Counted from the stretch's first letter, positions 17,775-27,105 are shown. The stretch: DNA of 64,000 nt from Candidatus Chloroploca asiatica (GCF_002532075.1 NZ_LYXE01000200.1:59320-123319); one strand, 5' to 3'. Numbers and translations: made by a program. The notes: generated from the letters alone by a model not told the origin.

Positions 17775-18154
17775 AAGATGCTCCATATGAATTCAAACAA
17801 GAACCGCTCGCAGGGGCGAAGCACCCGCCCCTGCTGCCTCCCGACGCGGCACCGTTGTCGCGGGCGGGTACGTTGCCCCTACCCCCCGACCCCCAATCCC
17901 TCCCCCACGAGGGGGGAGGGGAGTTTTGGTGCAGCACAATCAGGTATGTACTCGTCACATCCCCCTTGCCCCTGGTGGGAGAGGGAGGCAGGGGGGTGAG
18001 GAAAAAAGTTATCAGGACGCGATCTGGCAATAACTCTCCACCTGCAAGATACTGCTGATTTATGCCTACGCTGGCTGGGAGCGCGGGCCGCTGGCCCGCA
18101 TGCGGGCCAGCGGCCCGCGCTAGCGAGCCCAGCTTGATGTCGGGGGAAACCTGT
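17775..18154. other. Intergenic region with GC-rich hairpins
   Basis: This 380-base gap separates the LamG stalk gene from the acyl-carrier cassette. It has two low-complexity hairpin-prone stretches (CCCTCCCCCACGAGGGGGG near 17900 and a CCCCTTGCCCC / GGCAGGGGGG pair near 17960-17998) and the 40-base palindrome listed separately. No coding frame or clear promoter is visible. Confidence 0.6.
18073..18133. repeat. 40-bp perfect palindrome, family shared with 35971-36007
   Basis: The core 18081-18120 is a perfect 40-base palindrome (20-base arms, no loop, GCATGC centre). It is flanked by a second short inverted pair, GCTGGG and CCCAGC. The left part GGCTGGGAGCGCGGGCC is identical to one arm of the hairpin at 35971-36007, so the two belong to one dispersed repeat family. 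Confidence 0.9.
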
Positions 18155-20530
18155 TCAAGGTGCAGCATAGACGATCACCGGTAAAAACAATTTATATGGC
18201 CTTGCTATATCTGGGTGTGCTGTTGGTGTCAGTGTAACACACGGATCAGAAGAAGCCACCGCTTGCGGTATTGGACAGGGTACAGGTGTGCTGGTAGCAG
18301 TTGGGAGGCTGGTAGGCGCGGTGGTGCTCATCGCCGTCGGTACACCAGTGCTGGTAGTGGTGGGCAGGGCCGTGATCGTGCCAGTGGGTTGGGCGGTGGT
18401 GGTGCCAGTGCTGGTTGGCACGGCGGTACTTGTATCGGTTGGCACGGCGGTAGGGTTGCCAGTGGGCAGGGCGGTAGTAGTGGGCACGGCAGTGTTGGTG
18501 CCAGTGGGCAGGGCCGTGATCGTGCCAGTGGGTTGGGCGGTGGTGGTGCCAGTGTTGGTTGGCACGGCGGTACTTGTATCGGTTGGGGCGGCGGTGCTCG
18601 TCGCAGTGGGTAGGGCGGTGTTCGTGCTGGTCGGTGCCGCAGTGCCAGTACTGGTGGGCAGGGCGGTGCTCGTGGCGGTGGGCAGGGCCGTGGTGGTGCC
18701 AGTGCTGGTTGGGGCGGCGGTGCTCGTCGCAGTGGGTAGGGCGGTGCTCGTGCTGGTCGGTGCCGCAGTGCCAGTACTGGTGGGCAGGGCGGTGCTCGTG
18801 GCGGTGGGCAGGGCCGTGGTGGTGCCAGTGCTGGTTGGGGCGGCGGTGCTCGTCGCAGTGGGTAGGGCGGTGCTCGTGCTGGTCGGTGCCGCAGTGCCGG
18901 TACTAGTGGGCAGGGCGGTGCTCGTGGCGGTGGGCAGGGCGGCGGTGGTGCCAGTGCTGGTTGGGGCGGCGGTGCTCGTGGCGGTGGGCAGGGCGGCGGT
19001 GGGCAGGGCCGTGGTGGTGCCAGTGCTGGTTGGGGCGGCGGTGCTCGTCGCAGTGGGCAGGGCGGTGTTCGTGCTGGTCGGTGCCGCAGTGCCAGTACTG
19101 GTGGGCAGGGCGTTGCTCGTGGCGGTGGGCAGGGCGGCGGTGGTGCCGGTGCTGGTTGGGGCGGCGGTGCTCGTCGCAGTGGGCAGGGCGGTGTTCGTGC
19201 TGGTCGGTGCAGCAGTGCCAGTACTGGTGGGCAGGGCGTTGCTCGTGGCGGTGGGCAGGGCGGCGGTGGTGCCAGTGCTGGTTGGGGCGGCGGTGCTCGT
19301 CGCAGTGGGCAGGGCGGTGCTCGTGCTGGTCGGTGCAGCAGTGCCAGTACTGGTGGGCAGGGCGGTGCTCGTGGCGGTGGGCAGGGTGGTGTTCGTGCTG
19401 GTCGGTGCAGCAGTGCTGGTATTGGTTGGCACGGCCGTGTTGGTGCCGGTGGGCAGAGCCGTGCTCGTGCTGGTGGGCAGGGCGGTGTTGGTGTTGGTGG
19501 GCAGGGCGGTGTTGGTGTTGGTGGGCAGGGCGGTGTTGGTGTTGGTTGGGGCGGCGGTGTTGGTGTTGGTGGGTACGGCGGTATCAGTGGCTGTGGGCAC
19601 CGGTGTTTGCGATGGTTCCGGTATCGTCACGAAAGGGGTGTCGCTTGACCAGTGCTGGGCTACACCCCCACTGCGGGGGCGCAAGACGCCAGGGCTGGCA
19701 TTCCCTGTCGCGGCATCGTTGATCGTCGTGCCGTCGCCTTCATTGAAACGGTAGAGGGCAACAGTCTGGGCATCGACCGGGTGTGGTTCAACCGGACGAA
19801 TGAAAGTTGCGGTGTAGCGCACGCTGTTCGAGATGCGTAGATCGTCAAGCAATCCGTTGTAGTAACGGCTCCCAGGGTAGTCGTGTTTTTCGGCCCCAAA
19901 GACCAGGTAGGGATCACTGTTGGGCCAGTCTGTTGAGCGGTTCAGAGGGTAGCCAAGTGATCCAGTTGGTCCATCCATCGTGGCATCAAGCTCCCCATCA
20001 ACAAAGATCGCCATGCTTCCGGTGCCTGCGTTGCGCGTCACGGCCAGGTGCCGCCACTCGTTGTTGGTGACAATGGTGTTGCCTACCAGCAAGCGATCAT
20101 TGTTACCTGTATTCACGCCAAAGACAAGCCGCCCTGCACAGAGCGCAAGACCATAGTCGGCTATATCATTACCAAAAACATCCCGGTCAATGATGATGTT
20201 GCCATAGTACCAGCCCTGACCAGTACAGTCTGCAGCGGTGTTATTGTTCGCCGCTGCTTTGATCCAAAATTCAATCGTGAAATCGTTGTCGATATTGACC
20301 GGGTAAGACGTCGTTATCCGTCCCTCGTTGTCGAGCAGACCAAGGGGGATCTTGACGCGATCAAGATCATTGGTGCTGCTGCCGTAGAGGCGTAACGCAT
20401 AGTTGCTTTGTGCATAGGTTGACGCCGAAGTGAGTCGCCAATAGCTCGTCATGGTCAGGCCTATCAAGAGCAAGGCACCAGTCACGATCAGTCGGTGCAG
20501 ACGGGTTGCGCACCACCTCGGAGCTGTCAT
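18155..20530 (-). CDS. Secreted LamG-domain protein with long Thr/Pro-rich stalk
   Basis: A 791-residue exported protein. Residues 13-32 form a signal or membrane segment. Residues about 42-285 are a LamG (concanavalin A-like) domain with DFTIEFWIKA, NNEWRHLAVTR and VALYRFNEGDG. Residues about 295-760 are a stalk of PTxTxT repeats with a higher-order period of 42 residues (126 bases). The C-terminus ends KLFLPVIVYAAP, a short hydrophobic tail. AGGAGAG precedes the ATG. LamG domains usually bind sugars or proteins. The Thr-rich stalk probably spans the cell wall and is a good O-glycosylation target for the GT-C enzymes nearby. The function is inferred; no catalytic residues are seen. Confidence 0.88.
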   Translation of the reverse strand: MTAPRWCATRLHRLIVTGALLLIGLTMTSYWRLTSASTYAQSNYALRLYGSSTNDLDRVKIPLGLLDNEGRITTSYPVNIDNDFTIEFWIKAAANNNTAADCTGQGWYYGNIIIDRDVFGNDIADYGLALCAGRLVFGVNTGNNDRLLVGNTIVTNNEWRHLAVTRNAGTGSMAIFVDGELDATMDGPTGSLGYPLNRSTDWPNSDPYLVFGAEKHDYPGSRYYNGLLDDLRISNSVRYTATFIRPVEPHPVDAQTVALYRFNEGDGTTINDAATGNASPGVLRPRSGGVAQHWSSDTPFVTIPEPSQTPVPTATDTAVPTNTNTAAPTNTNTALPTNTNTALPTNTNTALPTSTSTALPTGTNTAVPTNTSTAAPTSTNTTLPTATSTALPTSTGTAAPTSTSTALPTATSTAAPTSTGTTAALPTATSNALPTSTGTAAPTSTNTALPTATSTAAPTSTGTTAALPTATSNALPTSTGTAAPTSTNTALPTATSTAAPTSTGTTTALPTAALPTATSTAAPTSTGTTAALPTATSTALPTSTGTAAPTSTSTALPTATSTAAPTSTGTTTALPTATSTALPTSTGTAAPTSTSTALPTATSTAAPTSTGTTTALPTATSTALPTSTGTAAPTSTNTALPTATSTAAPTDTSTAVPTNTGTTTAQPTGTITALPTGTNTAVPTTTALPTGNPTAVPTDTSTAVPTSTGTTTAQPTGTITALPTTTSTGVPTAMSTTAPTSLPTATSTPVPCPIPQAVASSDPCVTLTPTAHPDIARPYKLFLPVIVYAAP
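18275..19610. repeat. Tandem repeats coding the Thr/Pro stalk (126-bp higher-order unit)
   Basis: Near-identical segments recur at 126-base spacing (for example GCGGTGCTCGTCGCAGTGGG at 18591, 18717 and 18843). Each is built from 24-30 base sub-repeats. The array lies wholly inside the LamG stalk gene and keeps the reading frame, with one shortened unit around 18975-19010. Confidence 0.85.
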
Positions 20531-20654
20531 GTACTCTCCTGCATAGTCTCGCTACCAGGTTTGCGCAGGAATAGTTGTAGGTTGACCTTAGCAGACTGGC
20601 TTAACATTGGGCTAAATGCCCTCTCGGTCTGGATGTCATGTCGTTTAGGATCAA

Positions 20655-20711
20655 GCTGATGTGCGGCCAAACCAGGCGGATCCAGTCCGCCTGGTTTGGC
20701 CGCACATCAGC
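20655..20711. repeat. Perfect 26-bp intergenic palindrome
   Basis: Arms 20655-20680 and 20686-20711 are exact inverse complements with a 5-base loop (TCCAG). It lies after the stop of the beta-propeller gene and before the LamG stalk gene. A TTTT follows the stem on the plus strand only, so on the coding (minus) strand it is not a typical terminator. Confidence 0.9.
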
Positions 20712-20741
20712 GTTTTCTGGAGGTTGCGCCGCCAAACATGC

Positions 20742-22886
20742 TTACCGTGCGGCGAAGGGGATCCATACGATGTTGCGTTGGCTGGTTGGGGTTGGCGTCA
20801 CCGTGGGTTGTGCCGTTCGGGTTCCGGTCGGCGTTGGTGAACTGGTGCTGGTGGGCGTGATCGTGCCGGTGCTGGTGGGGGCGCTGGTGTTGGTGGCTGT
20901 CGGTGTGGGTGGGACGCTGGTGTTGGTGGCTGTCGGTGGGACGCTGGTATTGCTGGCCGTCGGTGTGGGTGAGACAGTACCGGTGCTGGTGGGCGGTGCG
21001 GTGGTGTTGGTGGGGGCGGGTGGTGCGGTGGTGTTAGTGGGGGTGGGTGGTGCGGTGGTGTTGGTGGGGGTGGGTGGTGCGGTGGTGTTGGTGGGGATGG
21101 GTGAGCCGGTGGGGGTGGGTGTCACCGGCTCGGTTCCTACGGGTGCCAGCGCGATAATGGCACCGTCGACGCTCTTCCAATAGAGTACGCCGTTGTCAAA
21201 GGCGGGGCCTCGTGCCGAGGGGGTCCAATATTGGTCGTAGACGTTCTGGCTGCTGTAGTAGAGGTAAAAGCCGCGATCAAGCTGATACCCTTCGCCCCCA
21301 CCGGGGGTGTGCCCCTCGGGGCAAAAGCGCCGCGCCGAGTCACGTGAGGCACATTGCCCTGCTCCAATCGTATTGCTCACCGAGAGATACTCGACGCTCG
21401 GGATGGGATCGCTGAAACTGCCGCCGCCAGTGGTGCGATTGGTGATCCGAATTGCTCCCATCGACATCCAGTGCGAGTGAAAAAGCACGTCACCAACCAT
21501 TGATAGCGTACCCTGCTCATCGGTGGGCAGCCTGATCGTGCCCTGATTCTTGTGGTCATCCACAAAGCGTATGACCCCAGTCGCAAGGTTCATCTCCCCA
21601 ATCGTGCTGTCTTCGCGGCCATCACATGAGCTAACACGACAGGCGCTGCGGTTGCGCCAGATCAGATACGCAACGTCGGTGCCGTCACCAAGGCGTTTCA
21701 CGACGGCCTGTGGAGGCGATGAATAGTAGTAGTTGCCGTTGCCAATGGCGCCCCCAAAGACTGGGGCCGGCAGATCAAAGCGATTGGTGCCGTCACTCAG
21801 GTTGAGGACAAACAATGATTGATGGCTCGGGTTGTTCTGAAGGTACTGGCGCGTTTCGTTTTGGTTGACTGGTGCGCCTGCATTGAAGGCCCAGGTGTTA
21901 TCCCAGTTGTAGTACGAGCGGATGATGACCACATTCGCTGCTTCGGCAACGACCGGGTAGGTGTCGGGAAAGTAGCGTGCTGGCCGGGGATGACTTGAAG
22001 TCAGGTTGCGCGGTGGGCGGGAGAAGGCCGTGACGGGTGTGCGCCACGCCCGTGCCCCGGTAGCGACGCGGATGGCATGGACGGCCTGGTCTTCGGCAGG
22101 CACAATGATCAGGCCATTATTGCTGGCACTGTAGGCTGGCGAGGCGGCAATGCCGGCCCCCGCGTTGTAGACCCACGTCTGTTGCATCGTTGTGGTATTG
22201 ATCCGGTACAGGTTGCCGCCCATCGTGCCGACATAGACGCTGTCGTTGACGAGCAAGACGGCCCCTTCGATCGCGGCCCCGGCGTTAAAATTGTCGAGGA
22301 TCGCGCCATCAGAGGCGCGCAGTTTGTAGAGGTTGCCGTTGGTTGAGCCAAAGAAGACCGCCCCGGTCAGCGCGTCATACGCGCCCGTGTTGAAGATGCT
22401 GCCCCCCAGGTTGCGTGTCCACGCGACGCTGCCATTGGCCGTATTGATCGCCCGCACGGCCCCGTCGTTGTGCCCAATATAGAGCCGTCCGTCACCGAGG
22501 ATGGGCGCGGCGCTATCAGGCAGATGCAGGTGCCCTGCCGCCGGGCCACTATCGCCATTTGCGCCGTTCCAGACCCAGAGCACGCGCCAGGTGGTGTTGA
22601 GTTGGTTGCCGCTGGTATTGGTGGGCAGCGTTGCGTCAACATAGTGGGTGCGTTGCGCATTACCGCCGAGTTGATGCCACCCGGGGCTGTTGGCGAGCGA
22701 TGCCTCAGGGAGCGTTGCCGCTTGTTCATCGCTCTCAGCAGGGCGGGCCTGGGCAGGCACCGGCGCTTGATCGTTCGTGTGATTGGCTTCGGTGGTGCTG
22801 CGGAAGAGACCGGCGAGGATGAACGCCAGTAGGATCACAGTCAGAAGAATAAAAGGCCATGAGTTCAGATGTCCCTTACGAATCAT
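20742..22886 (-). CDS. Membrane-anchored PQQ-type beta-propeller protein
   Basis: A 714-residue protein with an N-terminal membrane segment (about residues 9-28, LNSWPFILLTVILLAFIL). A beta-propeller of PQQ-like repeats follows from about 60 to 590 (ILGDGRLYIGHNDGAVRAIN, GAVFFGSTNGNLYKLRASDG, GGNLYRINTTT), then a PTPTNTTAPP stalk, and the protein ends NIVWIPFAAR. AAGGAG lies 8 bases before the ATG at 22886, so the longer frame to 22910 is rejected. Such propellers are usually non-enzymatic scaffolds or sugar-binding surface proteins; no dehydrogenase active-site loop is evident. The stalk and hydrophobic C-terminus resemble those of the LamG protein downstream, which suggests a shared display mode. 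Confidence 0.85.
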   Translation of the reverse strand: MIRKGHLNSWPFILLTVILLAFILAGLFRSTTEANHTNDQAPVPAQARPAESDEQAATLPEASLANSPGWHQLGGNAQRTHYVDATLPTNTSGNQLNTTWRVLWVWNGANGDSGPAAGHLHLPDSAAPILGDGRLYIGHNDGAVRAINTANGSVAWTRNLGGSIFNTGAYDALTGAVFFGSTNGNLYKLRASDGAILDNFNAGAAIEGAVLLVNDSVYVGTMGGNLYRINTTTMQQTWVYNAGAGIAASPAYSASNNGLIIVPAEDQAVHAIRVATGARAWRTPVTAFSRPPRNLTSSHPRPARYFPDTYPVVAEAANVVIIRSYYNWDNTWAFNAGAPVNQNETRQYLQNNPSHQSLFVLNLSDGTNRFDLPAPVFGGAIGNGNYYYSSPPQAVVKRLGDGTDVAYLIWRNRSACRVSSCDGREDSTIGEMNLATGVIRFVDDHKNQGTIRLPTDEQGTLSMVGDVLFHSHWMSMGAIRITNRTTGGGSFSDPIPSVEYLSVSNTIGAGQCASRDSARRFCPEGHTPGGGEGYQLDRGFYLYYSSQNVYDQYWTPSARGPAFDNGVLYWKSVDGAIIALAPVGTEPVTPTPTGSPIPTNTTAPPTPTNTTAPPTPTNTTAPPAPTNTTAPPTSTGTVSPTPTASNTSVPPTATNTSVPPTPTATNTSAPTSTGTITPTSTSSPTPTGTRTAQPTVTPTPTSQRNIVWIPFAAR

Positions 22887-22919
22887 CGGTTCTGCTCCTT
22901 CCCATGCCATGTTGGCATG

Positions 22920-23756
22920 CTATGGATGATCGGTTGCAGACTGTGCTCGGAGGGGGATGCGTTGGTGATCAAGCCAATCGAGCAGGCTCGCCATGGCACC
23001 ACGATGGTACCGCTCGGCCCATCCCGGATCTTCCCAGTCAATTGGACCAGTTGTGATGTCGAACAGCGTGTGTTCAGCACCTTTGGCAACATAGAGGCTG
23101 GCACCATAGGGCAAGGCTGCCTGGTGGGCGGCCACGGCTTCGGGGCCGATCAGGTTCAATTCGGGTTCGCTATCGGCAACAATAACATGGATCGGAGCCT
23201 CGATGGCAACGATCATGGCTTGATCAAGGAGATTGGAGAGCAGAGCAACGCCATGCGGGGGGGCGATAGTACGGTACGCGGCGAATTGCTCTGCTACATT
23301 GTACGTGCCAATGCTCTGCGCGGCAATGAATATATAGTCCTGGTTTATTTCGGGTGCGCTGGTAGCCGCTTGATACGCCGCCAGGGCATCGTCGCTCTCG
23401 CAGCAGCCATAGCTTCCCTCACTTGCGCCAGTGCCGCGTTTGTCAAAGCGGAAGACGGCATAGCCCCTGGCAAGCAAGAGGGGTTCCATATAGGCATAGG
23501 CTGTACGGTCTACTGGCCCTGAGTGGTGAATGATCACGACCAGTGGATACGGCGGCGATCCTGTCGGCAGCGCGAGTTCGCCCGCTAGCAGGGTGCCGTC
23601 GGCCGCCGGAAAGCTGATCTCGCGCCGTGCCTGGGCGCTGGCGGTCGGCAGGGGGGTGGGCAGAAGCGTTGGTGCAGGGGCCTGCTCGCTCTGTTGTGCT
23701 GGTGCTGTGCAGCCGACCAGCACGATCAGAAGAAGCAGGCCGAGCCATCTCCTCAT
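22920..23756 (-). CDS. Alpha/beta hydrolase lipoprotein
   Basis: A 278-residue lipoprotein. The signal peptide ends in a lipobox LIVLVGC with Cys at residue 16, followed by a Pro/Thr-rich linker. The hydrolase core has VVIIHHSGPVDRT (oxyanion region), FRFDKRGTGAS, a nucleophile elbow AQSIGTY (Ser with Ala in place of the first Gly) and GAEHTLF for the catalytic His. An unusual GCCESDD sequence near residue 117 has adjacent cysteines. The start overlaps the stop of the GT-C gene by 4 bases (ATGA). It should sit on the outer face of the membrane and may deacylate glycans or other esters; the substrate is unknown. Confidence 0.88.
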   Translation of the reverse strand: MRRWLGLLLLIVLVGCTAPAQQSEQAPAPTLLPTPLPTASAQARREISFPAADGTLLAGELALPTGSPPYPLVVIIHHSGPVDRTAYAYMEPLLLARGYAVFRFDKRGTGASEGSYGCCESDDALAAYQAATSAPEINQDYIFIAAQSIGTYNVAEQFAAYRTIAPPHGVALLSNLLDQAMIVAIEAPIHVIVADSEPELNLIGPEAVAAHQAALPYGASLYVAKGAEHTLFDITTGPIDWEDPGWAERYHRGAMASLLDWLDHQRIPLRAQSATDHP

Positions 23757-25426
23757 GGTTGCCGTTCCAGCACCACACGGTAGACGCTCACCTCGTTTTC
23801 GGCAAAGACCAGTTCGAGCTCGGGGGCGGCGTCAAGCAAGGCCTCGCGGGGCACATCCTGCTCACGCGCAATGACATAGCTTACCGCAAACTGGTTCAGG
23901 ATCGCCTCGCGCTCGGCAGGTTGCGCCGTCGGATCGAGCACCACCTCGGCCATGCGCACTTTTTCAAAGTAGTCGAGGGTGCCGGCCCAATGCGCCAGAA
24001 ACGCCCGTGCATCAGTCCAGACGGGTACGTGCTGGTTGATCATCAACGTGCCCAGCACGACATCATCACGCGTAGTGGCGGCTTCGAGCCAGCGCAAAGC
24101 TGCGACTTCGCTCTGCGCGAGATAGTATGGTTCGCTGTAGCGCGTCAGATCATAGAGCCGCCAGGTCCAGATATAGACATTGGTCGCCACACTCAACCCC
24201 AGGATGAGCGCAAGCAAGAAGGGGGCCATCTGCGGGGTGCGCTGCTGTAACCAGGGCCAGACATGCGTATAGATCGCCGTAGCCGCCAGAATCGCGATCG
24301 GCATCTGCCAGCCAAGCAACAGATGGATCTGAAATTTGAGTGGCAAATAGATCAAAACAAAATGCACCAGGAACCAGATCGCGACGAGAAGCTCGGTATC
24401 GTTGCGGCTCTGCAGCATCCGTGGGCGAAAGGCGATCAGCGCGAGCAGCAGCGGCACGCCCATCAGAATCGGCAGATGCAACAGATTCGGCGTCCAGGCA
24501 CCGGCATTATCAAACTGGGCAAGTTTGCCGCCCCAGGTCGCATCATTGAGCACGAGGTACGCCAGGTAGCCTGCCGGCGGAATCGTACAGACCGCAATGA
24601 TCGCGGCACTCTTGCCGAGAAAGACGGGAAAACGACGATCGCGCCACCAGATCAAGATCCCCCAGAGCCCCAGCACACTGTAGATGGTCAGCAGATCATA
24701 GGCATGTTGCAGCCCGATCAGCGTACCAACCAACCCGGCAGCTACGGCATAGCGCAACTGTTGCCGCTGCTGCGCATAGAGCGTCAACCCGATCATGCCG
24801 ATGAGTAGGGCAAGCGCAATCGCAAAGTGGGGAAAGGCCATAATCTGAAAGAAGCTATTCGCCTCTGACGTATAAATATCAAACGGAAAAGGCGCATCGG
24901 GGAGATCCTGGGCATACTTGACGATGATCCAGACAAACCCGACGCCACCGGAAAAGCAGAAAAAGAGGAACGCGAGCCAGCGTTGTTTCACGTCGGGTAC
25001 GGCAATGCGTAAAAAGGCATACGCGACGCTCACCAGCAAGACCGTTGCAACGACGCGAAAGAGCGTGAAGATGACATAATATTCAACCCCAAAAAAATCC
25101 CCGATCCGCCCCGCGCTCCACCAGAGCAGGTGAAACAACGCCGGATCATTTGGCTCGGCAGTCAACCGATTTGGGGCCAGGTGCTCGTGACGTAGATCGC
25201 GCATCCAGGCGAAGTACTGATTATGATCGGGAATATTGAAGATAACCCCGGTGAAAAAGCGATCGTCTGGTGCCGTCACATTCGCATAGATTGTCGGAAT
25301 CAGGCTGAGCACCACCATCAAGAGGGTGATCAGCGCCACCAGTTGCCATTCCCCGCCATAGCGACGGGCTTGCACCTTTGCCGGGTTGGTGCTCGCGATC
25401 GTCAAAGGGCGCTCATTGACTGCCAT
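23753..25426 (-). CDS. Polytopic membrane protein, GT-C glycosyltransferase-like
   Basis: A 557-residue protein with about ten membrane segments and a C-terminal soluble part of about 130 residues. The first loop carries TAPDDRFFTG and IPDHNQYFAWMRD, acidic residues placed as in GT-C enzymes, and FHLLWWSAGRIGDFFG follows. A GGAGG site lies 6 bases before the ATG. It lies between the BNR-repeat gene upstream and the lipoprotein hydrolase downstream, overlapping the latter. I infer a lipid-sugar-dependent transferase acting outside the membrane. No direct catalytic proof is visible beyond topology and acidic loop residues. Confidence 0.75.
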   Translation of the reverse strand: MAVNERPLTIASTNPAKVQARRYGGEWQLVALITLLMVVLSLIPTIYANVTAPDDRFFTGVIFNIPDHNQYFAWMRDLRHEHLAPNRLTAEPNDPALFHLLWWSAGRIGDFFGVEYYVIFTLFRVVATVLLVSVAYAFLRIAVPDVKQRWLAFLFFCFSGGVGFVWIIVKYAQDLPDAPFPFDIYTSEANSFFQIMAFPHFAIALALLIGMIGLTLYAQQRQQLRYAVAAGLVGTLIGLQHAYDLLTIYSVLGLWGILIWWRDRRFPVFLGKSAAIIAVCTIPPAGYLAYLVLNDATWGGKLAQFDNAGAWTPNLLHLPILMGVPLLLALIAFRPRMLQSRNDTELLVAIWFLVHFVLIYLPLKFQIHLLLGWQMPIAILAATAIYTHVWPWLQQRTPQMAPFLLALILGLSVATNVYIWTWRLYDLTRYSEPYYLAQSEVAALRWLEAATTRDDVVLGTLMINQHVPVWTDARAFLAHWAGTLDYFEKVRMAEVVLDPTAQPAEREAILNQFAVSYVIAREQDVPREALLDAAPELELVFAENEVSVYRVVLERQP

Positions 25427-25437
25427 CTATGCCTCCG

Positions 25438-27105
25438 TTATCTTCTGCGCCGTAGCATCCACACCCGTAGCCCAATCACCGAGCCAAAGATCAGCACGAC
25501 TGGTAGCAGCGCCAACCCAATCGCCTCGTAGCCTGTGGTCTCCCAACGTGGACGTTCACCCAGGGGGGGCGTTTGCTGGATGCCTGCTGGCAATGGCGTT
25601 GGGGTTGGGGTTGTCTCGATCACGGCTGCCTCAACGACGGGTGTCGCCGTTGGCACCGGTGTAAAGAAGGGCAAAGGCGTCGTTGCCGGTGCACCAAGGG
25701 GCCGACTACTATGCCAGACCCGATAGCGAGCCCGTTCGCTATCAAACAGATCGTCCCGATTGCGTGTAAACCAGACCGCGTGCAATTCGTTGCCATTGAG
25801 CACGGCCAGTTTTGGATATTCGGGATAGAGGTTGTTGCGCACGATTTCGGTTGGTTGCCCCCAGCGCCCGTTGCTATAGGTCAAATGCCACAGCCCGGGT
25901 GGGGTAAAGACATCCGTGAGATCATCAAAGGGGCGAAAGGCGACGAGCAGCAGATGGACATTGCCCGCCCCGTCGGTTGCCATATGGTAAATATCAAGAT
26001 CGGAAGGCCGCGCACGCAGGTTGGGCAATTCGACCGCCTGCGTCCACGTCTTGCCGCCATCAGGCGAGGATTGGGTATAGATGCGGTTAACGGCGACGCC
26101 ACGAAAGACGATCACCGGATTGCCATTGCCATCGAGCCCGAGCGTAGTCTGTTGTACAGCATCAAGCGGGGCCGCTGGCGCTGTGGCCGGTTCCGGCGTG
26201 AGCGAACGCTCGGCTGGTTGGCGGGCGGCCTGCTCATACGCGGCCAGGGCGACACCACTGGCCGGCAAGCGGAAATAGGTTGGCGTGGTCCAGTTTTGTC
26301 CTCCATCATCCGACCGTCGATAGACCCCTGCGCGTGGCTGGCCTGCACCCGCGTACCAGTCAATACCTTCATCCCAGACGACATGAATGCGATCAAAACG
26401 GTCAATCTGAACATGCGGCCGATTTTCGCCGTCGTTGAGGGTGTCCGACAAATTCATCGGACTGCTCCAGGTGACCCCGCCATCGTGCGAATTGCGATAG
26501 AAGAGGTCGGCACAATTAGGACAGACCAGATTGGGCGGTTGACCTGGTTCGTCGCTGATCGCTTCTGACCAGAAGGCGTGCAAGACCCCGCGGCTATCGC
26601 TGGCTATTTCGACATAATAGGCTGCGCCAAAACCACTGATGCGCACTGGCTCGCTCCAGGCTGCGGCATTGCGTGTCTCGGCGAGCGGGGCGCTGGCGTG
26701 CATAATATTCGTATTGCTCCGATAGATCGCGTGCAGACGCCCATCACGGGCCACCGTCAGCCGGTTACGTACCGTCAGGCCGCCAGTCGCCGGGGCGAGG
26801 ATCTCGCTGATCCCCGACCAGACACCATCGCGGCGTTCGCGGTACATCAGCAGATCGAGGCTGCCGCCGTCGCGCTCACTCAAGCCAATGCCGCTGTACC
26901 AGGAGACATGCACGGTTCCTGGTGGGCTCACCGCGATATCAGGGAACCACGACGAGCCATAGCGGCGTGCATTCAGATCATCCTCGGCTGGACGTGGCGG
27001 CGAAAGCTCGAACGGCGTTGACCAGGCACTGCGCTGGGCCGCGACCGGACTCACCATCACCGCAAGCAGGATAAGGACATAAAGAGTAGAAAAAAGTGCT
27101 TTCAT
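25438..27105 (-). CDS. Secreted sialidase-like BNR-repeat protein with C-terminal membrane anchor
   Basis: A 555-residue protein with a signal peptide (to about residue 23, ending SPVAAQ). The six-bladed sialidase-like propeller has three clear Asp boxes (SHDGGVTW, SDDGGQNW, SPDGGKTW). A Thr/Pro linker (PVPTATPVV) and a C-terminal membrane segment (IGLALLPVVLIFGSVIGL) with a basic tail LRRRR-like end follow. It is thus displayed outside and anchored at the C-terminus. The arginine triad of true sialidases is not obvious, so it may bind rather than cleave glycans. The start overlaps the stop of the Wzy-like gene by 4 bases, pointing to coupled expression. Confidence 0.82.
   Translation of the reverse strand: MKALFSTLYVLILLAVMVSPVAAQRSAWSTPFELSPPRPAEDDLNARRYGSSWFPDIAVSPPGTVHVSWYSGIGLSERDGGSLDLLMYRERRDGVWSGISEILAPATGGLTVRNRLTVARDGRLHAIYRSNTNIMHASAPLAETRNAAAWSEPVRISGFGAAYYVEIASDSRGVLHAFWSEAISDEPGQPPNLVCPNCADLFYRNSHDGGVTWSSPMNLSDTLNDGENRPHVQIDRFDRIHVVWDEGIDWYAGAGQPRAGVYRRSDDGGQNWTTPTYFRLPASGVALAAYEQAARQPAERSLTPEPATAPAAPLDAVQQTTLGLDGNGNPVIVFRGVAVNRIYTQSSPDGGKTWTQAVELPNLRARPSDLDIYHMATDGAGNVHLLLVAFRPFDDLTDVFTPPGLWHLTYSNGRWGQPTEIVRNNLYPEYPKLAVLNGNELHAVWFTRNRDDLFDSERARYRVWHSSRPLGAPATTPLPFFTPVPTATPVVEAAVIETTPTPTPLPAGIQQTPPLGERPRWETTGYEAIGLALLPVVLIFGSVIGLRVWMLRRRR

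Noticed and set aside
18288..19754. 488-codon open frame on the plus strand made of VLVAVGRAV-type repeats
   Set aside because: It is the antisense of the Thr/Pro stalk. The repeat composition keeps the opposite strand open; it has no domain look, signal or ribosome site.
20655..20711. Long palindrome considered as a Rho-independent terminator for the propeller gene
   Set aside because: On the coding (minus) strand the stem is not followed by a U-run; a terminator role cannot be excluded but is not supported. The same applies to the other palindromes.
25438..27105. Calling the BNR-repeat protein an active sialidase
   Set aside because: Asp boxes mark the fold, but the arginine triad and Tyr/Glu pair cannot be assigned with confidence from the sequence alone.
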